Assembly (NCBI GenBank): GCA_033807695.1 | Contig: CM066302.1 | Location: forward strand, 2,480,001-2,544,000 | Source of the DNA: Daedaleopsis sinensis | Lineage: Eukaryota > Basidiomycota > Agaricomycetes > Polyporales > Polyporaceae | Length of the DNA stretch: 64,000 bases | Direction of reading: 5' to 3' | Shown here: piece by piece, positions 33,075-43,810 of the stretch | Layout of the letters: the number at the start of each line of letters is the position of its first letter | Numbering within the stretch: the stretch's first letter is position 1 | The notes under the pieces: model-generated | What the model saw: the letters and a program-made list of their open reading frames with translations, nothing else | What the model was told of the DNA's origin: nothing | The model's database searches: none | Translations under genes and position numbers: made by a program

Positions 33075-36000
33075 GGCTTGGATCTGTCTAACCTTTTTCT
33101 TTAATGTATTATCTATCTCATCCTCTTCCATAGAACGTTTACGTTTGGCACTCTGCTTGGTTGCTGCATTGCTGACATTATTTAATGCTTGAGTTCCTTT
33201 TGCACTGACAAAATTTGTTGTGTCACGTTTCATGGCTGCTTGCTTGCTCGCATCAGCTTCTGCTTTGGATTGTTTGATTACAGTCCATGGGCTATCCTCT
33301 GTTACTGGGTTCAATGGGAATGGATCCTTGTTACTCCACTGGATCGCACCATGCATAGTCTTAGGCACAAACTTCTCTCCCTTCCACCGCCTGAATGAAT
33401 GAATAAGTTCATTGCGAGTTATACCGACCACATGCGGGGGAATTTTTCCCAAGTATCGTAACTTGGTGATCTCATCAAGTAGCTCTAACTCACAGAATTC
33501 TTGCCTAAGACTACCTGCTATTCCTCCAGTCAGTTTGTTGGAATCAAATGCTTGCACAATAATAGTTCCATCAAGTGTTGAGCCCCGAGAGAGACAAGTG
33601 TAGACTGACTGGTGGGATCTGCAGTTTTGTAGATCACAGACATTAAATGGCCGTGTACGTCCTTGTGATGCAAAGTCAGTCATTGCAAAGTTAGGTACAA
33701 CTGGGACTTGATCTCTCTCAATTTCAAGAATTCGTCCATTCGGCATTCTGCATTTAACTTTGCGCTTGGAATGTGTCAAAGGAACAACATTCTCAGGCAG
33801 TCCATCTACTTTTACAGTTGTAGGTGCCGCAGTCAACTTGACAAACAGGGTATCCAATGCAAACTTATCCTCGGTATTTGGGATAGGTCTGGTAGTCCAC
33901 CCTAAGACTACTGCTTCTGCACCATTAGTAACGCAACATTCTGTAGCTTCATTGACTTTGATCATAACAGGCATTCCTACACAGAGCTCAAGCGTGCCAG
34001 GATGATGCTCTGTCAGATGATGAGACAGTCCCCATAAGGTGTCCTGAAGTTTCTCATTCACAATGTTATTCTTTCTCTTGGGATTCACCCGCTTGGCACG
34101 AACTTTCTTAGTTAGCTCGGATGGGTCAGTCTCTGAAGTAAGTTTGTCAATTGAATAGAAGGACTTCAACACTGTTCTATTTTCCCTTGCAAATCTTTTG
34201 CATCCAAGTTCATTGATCTTGTCTCTATAAGAGTTCCACGAAGTAATAACTGAGACATTGCGAAAGTTGGGTTGATTTAGCTTAGGATCGTTTGGACCTC
34301 GACCAGCCACTCTCAACTTCAATAGCTGAATATCATCCTTGGTACATGCCCAGTACCTAAGATTTTCTAATGCTGTCCGCAACTTGGCATCCTCAGGTGT
34401 TTCAGAGCGCTGCCTCATATTCTGCCTAAGAATAACCACTGTGGTAAACTGATGCCATAATGCCTTTCCAATAGATGCTTTTTGCTTATTGTGATCATGT
34501 GTCCGATGAATTACACGCCCTACATCATGGGCATATAACACTTTCTCACACATGGCAGGAGGAAGTTGAGCAAAATCGCCGGCAAAAATCATGTTGATCC
34601 CTCCAAAGGGTGCACCGTCATTTTGTATTGCAGCACATATTTTGGCACATATCTTATATAGACTGCCACAGTCTACCATGCTAACCTCATCGACAAATAT
34701 ATATTGCACCAATCTTAGTCGATCTCTAACTTGTTGAATGGATGAAATAGACTCAGTAGAGTCTTTAGATCGGAACCCTAGCATGGAGTGATAGGTTGAG
34801 CCACCTATCAATGCGGCTGCTGACCCAGTTGGTGCTAGACACATGAACCGGTAGCTTTCCTGTCTCTCTGCAAAGAAATGAGATAGAGTTTTGATCACTT
34901 GTGATTTACCGGTCCCTGCCATACCCCCCAAGTACATCTTCAAATGTTCACCGCAAGATTGTACAGCATGGTTGGCAACAATCCGAAACACTCTCTCTTG
35001 CTCCTCATTCAAACTGAATGAAGCAACAGTACTGTCAATAAGTTCCTTGGCTTGTGGATCACGGCCCTCAAACTCTTTGGACAAAAAGTACTGCTTGTCC
35101 ACCAATTTTACTTGATTTATTGCATCGTTTTCAGGTAACTGGTCTCCAGGATTATCTTTCTTCTTGCTGGCCTCAGCTGCTCTTGCATCTAAGATATCTT
35201 TTCTCAGATTGTCCAACAGTGTTTTCCAGTCTGTGGCCAGGTTATCTGGCCTTAATCTCCTAGGCAGAGTAGATTTCTGCTCTTCTGAAGGGCCATCCAT
35301 GCGGTCCATCCAACCTGAAATCTTCATGACATTCTCAGCAGTGGCCATACGTGATTTTCTTAATATTTCAGTGGTGCTGTCTTGATCCCAATCTTCCGCA
35401 TTCACTATATAATCCTCCCTGTTGGCCGCATCAAACACAATAGCTTGAGTGTCAATCTCATCCATGTCACCGTTGCTCATGCACATTGGGTTGGCACTTC
35501 CTTTCTCTGCTTGTTTACGTTGGGCCGAAAAGTCATCTCTTGCATCATTGCACTCATATCTAATGTGAAAGAATTTCATAACCTCTTGTTCTCGTTTGGT
35601 GAATATGTGACTTTCAAAAATATCGCTCCATGAAGTTTCAGAGTTTGGCCGCAAGTCTCTACCAGACCTCCAAGGCTTGAATAGAGCCAACATTGTCATG
35701 CAATACTCCTCTCTACTTCTGGCATCTTTTCTAGGTATTGCTCCTCCGATAAAGTTAGGTACAAATGACTCCTTCTCGTCAAGCAGGCATACCTCATGTG
35801 TTCGTGCCTGCGGATGTTTAGCTGAGAAGTTAAAGTAAGATGGTGTATTGGCCTTGGTTTGATTATCCATGGCAAAGCGGACTTCATGTTCAAGCTTAGC
35901 ATTAGTTTTGGATGTGAGCAATAACTCATCCTCAGAGTCATCATCTGGTACAGCGGGCATTAGTTTACCTCTACCATAGCATGTTGTCTCTTCATTATCT

Positions 36001-36413
36001 GAAATTTCATCATCACTATTTTCAGCGACCTCAGGTTCCTCATCTTCTAATTGATCACTATTGCCTGTTGCCAGATTTCTTAGAATTCCCTCATCCACAT
36101 GATAGTTGTCTTCAAACTCATCAGTTTCATAGGCGTTGTTTGGATTATGCTGTAGAAATATAGTCTTTCTCCAACCCTTAGGAATAGATCTCTTGTGATA
36201 CCTCCGGACCCAGTCATATACGTTCAGGTATTCAAACTCTACAGGCCTATTCATGTAGTCAATAACTGGTGATAATGCTACAATTGTCTTTGGTCCATCA
36301 GCATTACCTTTTTCAGCATCCACAACCACAGTGGATCTACCCTCTTGTGATAGGTCCTTTGAATCTTCCCATGCTCGCATGATCTAGAGCACGTATCCCC
36401 TCCAAAAGCATGC
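33072..36413 (-). pseudogene. Helitron PIF1-like helicase domain
   Basis: Minus-strand frame (first Met at 36380, about 1100 aa) for the 5'-3' SF1 helicase that unwinds the donor strand during rolling-circle transposition. Walker A is GGMAGTGKSQ (about residue 484), Walker B IFVDEVSM (about 562) and motif III GDFAQLPP (about 600). Downstream come the late SF1 motifs, including TDFASQGRT and a YTCLSRG segment. The frame is the same as that of Rep upstream and is separated from it by two stops. Its present C-terminus (KKVRQIQA, stop) ends at the MITE: the TAA is supplied by the MITE inverted repeat. The motifs themselves are intact. Confidence 0.9.
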
Positions 36414-39400
36414 TCAGAACTTGTGACCGGTGTAATGATCTGGATGTTTCAGTAGATACATAGCAGCCATAGGACCACCGATCTCGGATGTTGCGGTCAA
36501 TGCATTAACCATCTTAGTCACTAGTGACCGTGCTTTGTCTTTGGCAGTACGGACACCTCCAATTAACTCAACGTTTCTCTCAAACACCTTCTGAATAGAT
36601 TGGAACATGACATGAGTTTTTAAAGGTGTTTTAGTAATGTAGTCTGCAACGTAAGCAATGACTGACTTTATAGCAGTCCCTGAGAGTAAACTTGTCACAT
36701 CATGATTGCATCTCAGTAAATATGAGGCTGATGGGGTAAATGTATTTAGCCAAGGCTCTCCCTTCTTCATGATAAGGGCTCCTGAATCTGGATCTACTGC
36801 AGTTTCAGTGAAAGTATCTCGAGGGAAACGTGCTTTACAGACTTTGGTTACAGGGTCTGTGCAACCTCGGTTATCTACTTCTTGCAATCCATTCTGTGCA
36901 CCTTTAGAAATAAAGTCCTTCCGGTTTCTCGTAGTACACTTGTGAACATTAGATGCATATAAGATTTCATCAATCTCATCCTCATACTCTGACCTCCACT
37001 TATGATAGGCCGTACAGCTCTTACAATCTGCTCTGCTAGCATGAGCGCATTGTACTGGAGGTACTTGGGGTAACCTTTCTGTAGCAGGTACTCGGAATGG
37101 ATTTTTGATTTTGGCATTCTCAAGTCTCTCGCCCACCGATTCCATATCCCCTCGTAGAAATTCACCTTTGTGTACACTCTCCAAGTATTCAACCATCTCC
37201 TTTTGGAATGTGGAGTCAGGATCCATAATGCGTTCACGGATTTCTTGTGGAGTCAGACTGTTTTTGATCCATACTAGCATATGTAGATGTAGAGTCAACC
37301 GTCCCTGCTGCTCCACAGTTCCATAATATCCAGCAGTATCGCCATATAGGCCCGGCCTGTCAAGTCCTTCACCTAACACGTGTTTTAAGAATAATTGAAC
37401 CATAACGTTGAAGAACCGTGCTCCTGCGACAGGGTTACTAGCAATGAGGTGCATTCGCTCATCTTGTGTTCTAAACTTGGGTAAATAGGTCTGATTGGTA
37501 TCTGCCATATATAATGCAAGTGGATGTTTCACATCAGCTGGAGCAAATGTGATAAACCAAGACGGTGCTCCTAAGTATGAGACCATGGACCATATTTCGT
37601 TCCGCATATACTTTTTGCTAGTAATTGAACCTTGCACATGATGATTCACATGGTCCAGGTCATTGAGAACTTTAAAGCACTCCTTCTCTGCCTCAGTCTC
37701 AGCTTTCACGGGACCTGATTTCATCCTCTCAACAAGGTCACGCAATGTAGGTAGGTCAATACTAAGTATCTGATGTGCAATATCCTGAAATTTATGCCGA
37801 TCTGCCAAGATATATCCACCGGTGGTAGACTTCTTGATTTGTTCATGGTTCAAGGCTACCAGAGGGAATAGTGGCTCTAGTTGAAAACATGTATCATGAT
37901 ACATCAGCAGTTGTTGTTTACGTCGCTCCTCAGAGACAACCTTGGTCCCATGACTGCACATGTTATTGAGCCCACCGAGACCATATGGGAATAACCAAGG
38001 AAACATCTGAGGGTATAGCTGAGGATTATCATAGATGCTCTCTGGCTCCTTTGCCTGTCCAATTCCCAACACTTTCCCATTGGACTTGAAATGCTCTACT
38101 GCTCGAGCTGTGATCTCATACGGCCGTAATTCAGCAAGTTTGTTTAAGTTTGTCCCAGTAAGTCCATGAACTACAAATGGGCAATCACCGTCTTCTATAC
38201 CCTCATCTTCTTCAGTATCATTGACAGCAGTGGCCTCAGGGTCCTTGTTAGACTCCATACTCTGTGTATAGTTAACAATAACAGGAGGCTCATCCTCCGG
38301 ATATTCATTTAAGTTAGAGTAAGAAATATCCAAATCAGCGTAGTCTGAATGATTCAATTTCAACCACTCCAATGCTTCTTTCACTTTATTGCGGCGCACC
38401 AGCATAGGCGTATGCCTGAACTCTTTATGAGTAGGTACATTGGGGCCAATATACATAAAGGCTAACACCTCGTCTAAGTCTTCACGAGCGGGGGGTGGTA
38501 CACTATATATCTTAGGCATAGGTAAAGAGTGGCTGACCACATTTGCTTTCATCTTAGACATTCCTGAGACGTGAACTTTAACTATGCATATGTTATGCTT
38601 TACTCTAGAGATCAGCATCTTCTCGGTCCAACTTAGATCCTTCAGTTGGGGCGGTATCTCTCCAACCCATAGGCCATTGGCAAGGCTGTCGTTAGGCATC
38701 TTGCCTTGTTCAACATCCTTTAGACACTTACTACATATGTCAGAGCAGTCTGATAGCAACACAGGCCCAGGTATCTCTACAATCGGGTCATGGCTGGAGT
38801 TTCTTTCTTGTTGCGTAACTGGCCCATCTGGAACTAACGGACTTAGATCTAGCTCTTTGTCTTCCATACTGTGAAGTTCAGAGCGTACAGTAAGCATGCC
38901 ACATGCGCAGCAAGCAGATTCTAAGAAATTGTTGATGCAAATTTCCTCTGCATATTCACGAACAATAGTCTCCTCTAACTTTTCTGTCAATGGAGGTGGG
39001 GGAAAAGCAACTCTCTCAGAGTTTATGGCAGACCATTTTTGACTACGTCTCGCATCAGATCTCTGAGTGGAGGTCTTGACTACACCAATCGCCTGAAACA
39101 CTGAGATATATTCAGGGCACACCATGCAGCGGTGAACCACTAGTTGCGATGCAATATAACTCTTGGAATGATGCATGTTGACATCGGAAATTCCATGCTT
39201 CAATGTGACGTCGAGCAAAGCTGGTTTAGTTAATTTAGATGACAATAATGATACAGGAAGATCGACTCCAATAGTTGTTGAATTGGCAGCAAATGAGTTC
39301 TTCATGTTATATGACAGAAACCGGAAGTGCATGTTGTCATGCAGATCTCCAACAATAGAGTACTGCAACAACTCAGCCATCGACCATGATCTAGTTGTGC

Positions 39401-39584
39401 TTTTACCTCCATTGTTCCTGCGGTTGGATGGACGTTCACCACCATAGCAGGTAGGATGAGAGGATATAGACTGTTTGGTATAGATTGTGCTGAAGTATGA
39501 CAGTTTTCTATAGTTAGTATGACTTGTAAGAATACGTTGCAAGAGCACTTTCAAGTCATGCTTGTATCGTGCACTTTGATGCAA
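36414..39584 (-). pseudogene. Helitron Rep (HUH endonuclease) domain
   Basis: 1056-aa minus-strand frame for the rolling-circle replication initiator that nicks DNA and stays bound through tyrosine. The two-histidine HUH-like motif is GRLTLHLHMLVW (about 760-772) and the two-tyrosine motif YVADYITK (about 977-984). The conserved end PDHYTGHKF is followed by TGA. The next codons read on in frame (ACFWRGYVL, TAG, IMRAWED), exactly what a continuous Rep-helicase should have there. Two nonsense changes within about 36 bases therefore break the protein. N-terminal Cys-rich motifs (CMVCPEY, CCACG) suggest zinc binding. A TATA-like box lies 67-74 bases upstream of the ATG. Confidence 0.9.
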
Positions 39585-39650
39585 TCAGAATCTTATAACA
39601 GATATTGTGGTGCAGATTTTATACATCTTGTTCAAATAGAGTTCAGACTC

Positions 39651-39658
39651 TATATATA
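39651..39658 (-). promoter_or_regulatory. TATA-like box upstream of Helitron Rep
   Basis: TATATATA, 67-74 bases upstream of the Rep ATG on the minus strand and only about 15 bases from the Gypsy insertion point. Confidence 0.4.
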
Positions 39659-39672
39659 ATAATGGAGTCCGC

Positions 39673-40633
39673 TGATGCGCCCCGTAGTGGCGCCAGCCCC
39701 GCTTTTCGCGCCACCGCCGATATACGGCGATGCCTACTACGACACGCTGGCCAGGACGGAGTCCCTGCCCTCGATCTCCCACTCCAGGACCACCACATCC
39801 CTCCGACAAGGCGGTCGGAGGGGACGCCTCATGCGGCCCACGCAGCGCGCGAGGCCTCCGGCCTCCAACGGGCGCGACGCCTTTCCCTCCAACGGGCCGC
39901 GCCCGTAGGAGGCTTGCGAGTGTTCCCCGCAGCCCCGGCAGGAGGCTGGGCAGCAGCCTGAGGACCGCTCCGACACCCGAGACCAGAGCGGGCCGCAGTT
40001 TAGGTTACAGGCATCGTGCGGGACCGATGACACGCTAGTCGCAGGCGTAGGCGGCGGTGCAGGGGTCCAGGCGTAGCCGTTCCTGACCGTTCTACGAGAC
40101 CAGGCGGTAGGACCCGACTGGCGCCCAGGCCGAGGGTTTAGCCACGGTTCCGCCTCCTCGCGGGACTGCGACAAGGCGGGTTCGAGGTAGTTTCAGGAGA
40201 CACTGGAGAGTAGGGCAGAGGGTTACGAGCGGGCGGACCACGCTGGAGGCTCCGGATTGGACGAGGTTCGAGGTACCGCACGGGACGGTAGCAGTAGATA
40301 GGATGCCCGCGTACAGGACTTGCAGCCTCAGATCCCCCATCCCCCATATCCATACAGGCGCGAGCCCAGCGGTCCGACGCACTCGACGACCTCGCTGTCG
40401 AGCCCGTCCTCGGTGTGATCTCCTTCGGGCCCCGTCCTCCCACGTGCTCCGCCCGTCGTAGTTCCCTGTCCCCTTCTCGATCCCTCGCTCTCCGGCCTTC
40501 GACGTGCGCGTCTCGTCGTAGTTGTTCGTTCCAGTTGCTCGGGAACCAGAGGTCCACCTCGCACCCTTCGGAGAGTCTGCCCGGTGTTGTGTCTACTGGG
40601 TTTTCCTAGTAGATCGCCGGTGCCCTCCCATCA
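39673..40633 (+). repeat. 5' LTR of the Gypsy element
   Basis: 961 bp, starting TGATGCGCCCCG and ending CCTCCCATCA. Same length as, and apparently identical to, the 3' LTR. Confidence 0.95.
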
Positions 40634-40635
40634 CT

Positions 40636-40653
40636 TGGAGCCCACCGCGAGGG
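40636..40653 (+). other. Primer-binding site
   Basis: TGGAGCCCACCGCGAGGG starts two bases after the 5' LTR. It begins with the TGG expected to pair with a tRNA 3' CCA end. I cannot name the priming tRNA without a search. Confidence 0.7.
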
Positions 40654-41185
40654 GATATTCTCTGCTACCTCTGAGGTCAAGCTGCAACCTACGCTACGAC
40701 CGGTCCCGGACCCCGCACTCCCCCGAAGCACCACGTCCGGCTCCCGCCCTCCTCGACCGCCGCCCGCGGAAGAACCCCGGCCCGTTTCCCAGCACAGTGC
40801 CTCTCCCCTGACCGACCTCGACGAGCTTCCCGAGACGGAGGACCACCCCGCGCCAGTCCCTCCTGCCACCTCTCGCGCTCGCCGCACATCCACCTCCGTC
40901 CCGCCGCGCGTCCCGGCTCCGCGGACTACACAGAACTCGCGAAGAGCTGCTGCGACTGCGGTCGCCCCCGGATTCGACGCTCCCACCGCCTCCGCCGTAC
41001 GACGAGCTGGTAGAGAACCGACTCCACGAGCTCCCTTCCCTAGCGTAGCACCCCCGGCCCCTCGAGTTCCCCCTACGTCCAGCGCATCCCGCCGTACAAC
41101 TGCACCTCCGCCGCCGCCCGCACAGCAACCCTCCCAATCGACCGCCCCGATTCCCCTGCTTCCTCCTGCAGCGACTGTACCCACC

Positions 41186-43810
41186 ATGGCCTCCCCGCTC
41201 GACGCACTCCCTGCGCGCAACAGCCGGCAGGCGCCCGTATGGAAAGAGGCTGGTACCACCCGCGACGACGTGGAGCTCTTCTTCAAAGATCTCGATCGAC
41301 TCTACGCGCAGAACTCCGTGACCGACCTCGCTGATCAGAAGAAGGGTGCGGTTACCCTCTACGTCCCTCCGGACATTGCTAAGGCATGGGCGCTATTGGA
41401 CACCTTCGACGACGCGAGCAAGACGTGGGAGGACCTCAAGGAGGAAGTCTTAGGGTTCTACGTCGGCTCCGACAAAGACCATGTCTACACTCGACGTGAG
41501 TACCGTTCCCTGATAGACTCGACCCTCGCCTCCGGAATCCGCTCCCTCCCCGAATACCTCGCCTTCTACCGGCAATTCTTCCCGCGCTACAAGTACCTCT
41601 CCACGAAGCAGCCCACGGCCGAGGTCTCCGGACCGGAAGGGGTCGATGACCTCCTTCGCGTTGCTCCCGTATTTGTACGCGACAAGGTCGACAACTACCT
41701 CAACCTGAAGCATCCGAACAAGCATAGGGACGATTCGTACCCGCTCGCGGACGTCCACGAAGCAATCACGTACAGTCTCGAAGGGATCCCGCGCGCGCTC
41801 GAAGCCCGCGTGCCACCGACGTACCCCGCCCCAGCACCAGCGACAGGCACCGAGCGCCGAGGACAACCGGTAAAGCCCGAGCCGACGATCGAGACACTCC
41901 AATCACAGATCCAGAACTACGAGCGCGACCTCCGCGATCTCCGCGACCTCACGCGCGGTTGGACGAATCTCCTGGCAGCGCGCCCGCCGCAGGCCGTACC
42001 TCCTCCACTCGCGCCGGCAGCAGCCCAGCCCGCGGCCGCAAACCTACCTCCGCCCATGCCTCCGCGTATGCCACAAAACCAGTACGGCTACATGCGTCCT
42101 CCCTGCTTCTATTGTAACGAAGAGAACTGTCACTCGCGACGCTGCCCGGCCTTCGCGGAGGACGCGGCGAACGGACTCGTCATCCGCAACGAGCGCGGCT
42201 ACATGGTCCTTCCGAACGGCAACGAAGTACCCCGTACCTGGCCAGGGCTCACCATGCGCGACCGCGTGCACAACTGGCACGAGCACAACCCAGGGCAGAA
42301 GGTCCAGGCCACCGCCGCACAGATGATGGTCACGGTGGAGTCCAACATGCTAGAAGGCGCGACGAACGTCACGGATATCCAGGATCGGATCGATAGCCTC
42401 CGCCACCAGGCGTCCATGTTGGAGCACCGCGTCGCGACGCGCAGCCAGGGAAAGCTACAATTCGACGGGGTGGAACTGCCCGCGCGGAAGAAGACGGTCC
42501 GCATCGACGAGAGCCGGAACCAGGCCCATGCCCCTCAGGACGCCACGGTGGACCTACCCCGTGAAGCACGCGGGGGCCGCGACCTGCCTCCTCACCTGGC
42601 GCCGGCTGGAGATAGAGCGGGGTCGCCAGCAGGCCCGCTAGTAGGCCCCGAGCTTCGCGCGCAGGAGCACCCTTACGCCAGAGCACGAGACGCGACGAAT
42701 GCAGGCGACCTCGCGCCGCCCGTCACGAAGAAGACGGAGTCGAACCCATCAGTGACCGCCCCAGCACCCCTTCAACCTGCGCCGCGCGCGGGGACGGAGA
42801 CAGTAACGCACCCTCCGAGACCGACCCCGGTGCTTGTCGACCCAACCGCCGGCCGTCGCGTCTTCGAGCGCGCCTTCGGGAAGGAGCAGCGGGTCATGGT
42901 GTCCCCGGCAGAACTCGTCAGCATCTCCCCGGAAGTTCGCAAGTACGTACACGAGGCGACCTCGCCAAGGCGTGTCTACGCTGCGCGCCAGGCAGTGGAA
43001 GGAACGCAACTCCCTCCTGCGCCGCGCGAGGTAACGGCACAAGCTGCGGAGCCGGCAAGGACGGCACCCGAGCCCAGACTTCAAGTCGCGCAATCGATGG
43101 TACAGCAGGCGTGGCCCTGGAGCCCGGACGAAGAGGACGAGGAATGGTCGGACGAGGAGGAATTAGAAGAGTTCTACGATGCGCTTCCCGAAGAGGAGGG
43201 AGAGACCCACTGCTTCCGTACGACCATAGAGGAGGTTGAAGACGAAGACGACGACCTGCGCGCGCGCGCGCCCTTGCACTCGCGCGTCGAGACAATCCAG
43301 GGCGAAGACCTCATCGTTGCAGAGCCACTAGCCCCTCTCCGGTCGATCTACGGCTTCCTAGGCGCGACGGACCTCACTACGGAGTGCGTCCTCGACTCCG
43401 GGTCGCAGTCCATCTCGATCAGCGTGGAGCACTGCCATCGCCTCAAAATCGCGTACGACCCGACCGCCCGGCTGAACATGGTCAGCACAAACGGAACATC
43501 GGACACAACCCTGGGGATGGCGCGGCACGTTCCACTCGAGGTCGCAGACGGGTTCATCGTCTATCTCCAGATGCAGGTGGTCGAGCATGCTAGTTTTGAT
43601 GTCCTGATGGGGCGCCCCTTCGAGCTGCTCACTGCGATGAAGGTCAACAACGAGCTCGACGGCCGACAGTCCATCACGATCACCTGTCCGAACACGCATA
43701 GTACGATTACCTTGCCTACGTACGCGCGCGGCGAGCCGCCGGCACGTACGCGCAGCGAGAAGGCCAAGCCGAAGAAGTCCCCTCTGGGGTTTCTTCTTTC
43801 GAGGATCTGA
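41186..43810 (+). CDS. Gypsy Gag-protease
   Basis: 874-aa capsid/nucleocapsid precursor with a C-terminal aspartic protease. A retrotransposon-Gag-like helical domain covers about residues 20-200. A zinc-knuckle-like CFYCNEENCHSRRC lies at about 307-320 (spacing CX2CX5HX3C), followed by a long Pro/Ala-rich linker and an acidic stretch. The protease active site is VLDSGSQ (about 735), with the second conserved segment DVLMGRPF. The frame is open without an ATG from 40613, just inside the LTR end and through the primer-binding site, to this first ATG, which has a good context (cacccaccATGG). The C-terminal 109 bases overlap the pol frame, which is read -1. Confidence 0.92.
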   Translation: MASPLDALPARNSRQAPVWKEAGTTRDDVELFFKDLDRLYAQNSVTDLADQKKGAVTLYVPPDIAKAWALLDTFDDASKTWEDLKEEVLGFYVGSDKDHVYTRREYRSLIDSTLASGIRSLPEYLAFYRQFFPRYKYLSTKQPTAEVSGPEGVDDLLRVAPVFVRDKVDNYLNLKHPNKHRDDSYPLADVHEAITYSLEGIPRALEARVPPTYPAPAPATGTERRGQPVKPEPTIETLQSQIQNYERDLRDLRDLTRGWTNLLAARPPQAVPPPLAPAAAQPAAANLPPPMPPRMPQNQYGYMRPPCFYCNEENCHSRRCPAFAEDAANGLVIRNERGYMVLPNGNEVPRTWPGLTMRDRVHNWHEHNPGQKVQATAAQMMVTVESNMLEGATNVTDIQDRIDSLRHQASMLEHRVATRSQGKLQFDGVELPARKKTVRIDESRNQAHAPQDATVDLPREARGGRDLPPHLAPAGDRAGSPAGPLVGPELRAQEHPYARARDATNAGDLAPPVTKKTESNPSVTAPAPLQPAPRAGTETVTHPPRPTPVLVDPTAGRRVFERAFGKEQRVMVSPAELVSISPEVRKYVHEATSPRRVYAARQAVEGTQLPPAPREVTAQAAEPARTAPEPRLQVAQSMVQQAWPWSPDEEDEEWSDEEELEEFYDALPEEEGETHCFRTTIEEVEDEDDDLRARAPLHSRVETIQGEDLIVAEPLAPLRSIYGFLGATDLTTECVLDSGSQSISISVEHCHRLKIAYDPTARLNMVSTNGTSDTTLGMARHVPLEVADGFIVYLQMQVVEHASFDVLMGRPFELLTAMKVNNELDGRQSITITCPNTHSTITLPTYARGEPPARTRSEKAKPKKSPLGFLLSRI

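Larger units (their letters stand above)
31282..39672 (-). mobile_element. Helitron with Rep-helicase and C-terminal protease, inactivated
   Basis: Autonomous-size rolling-circle transposon on the minus strand. The 3' end is assigned at 31282: on the minus strand a 6-bp stem hairpin (ATACAG/TTGTAT) is followed by TCTAA and then T, matching the Helitron CTRR-T rule. Coding order on the minus strand is Rep (39584-36414), helicase (36413-33075) and a cysteine protease (32220-31339). These appear to have been one open frame, now broken by TGA and TAG codons at the Rep/helicase joint and by a hAT MITE at the helicase/protease joint. The 5' end was not found. It lies between Rep and the Gypsy insertion at 39672, or beyond the Gypsy element after 53452. 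Confidence 0.85.

Noticed and set aside
36378..36416. Intron explaining the stops between Rep and helicase
   Set aside because: No GT donor fits, and the bases between the stops encode the expected conserved residues in the same frame, so nonsense mutations are simpler.
40606..41286. 226-aa minus-strand frame at the start of Gag
   Set aside because: Gly/Ala/Ser/Arg-rich mirror of the Pro-rich gag leader; no start context and no protein-like motifs.
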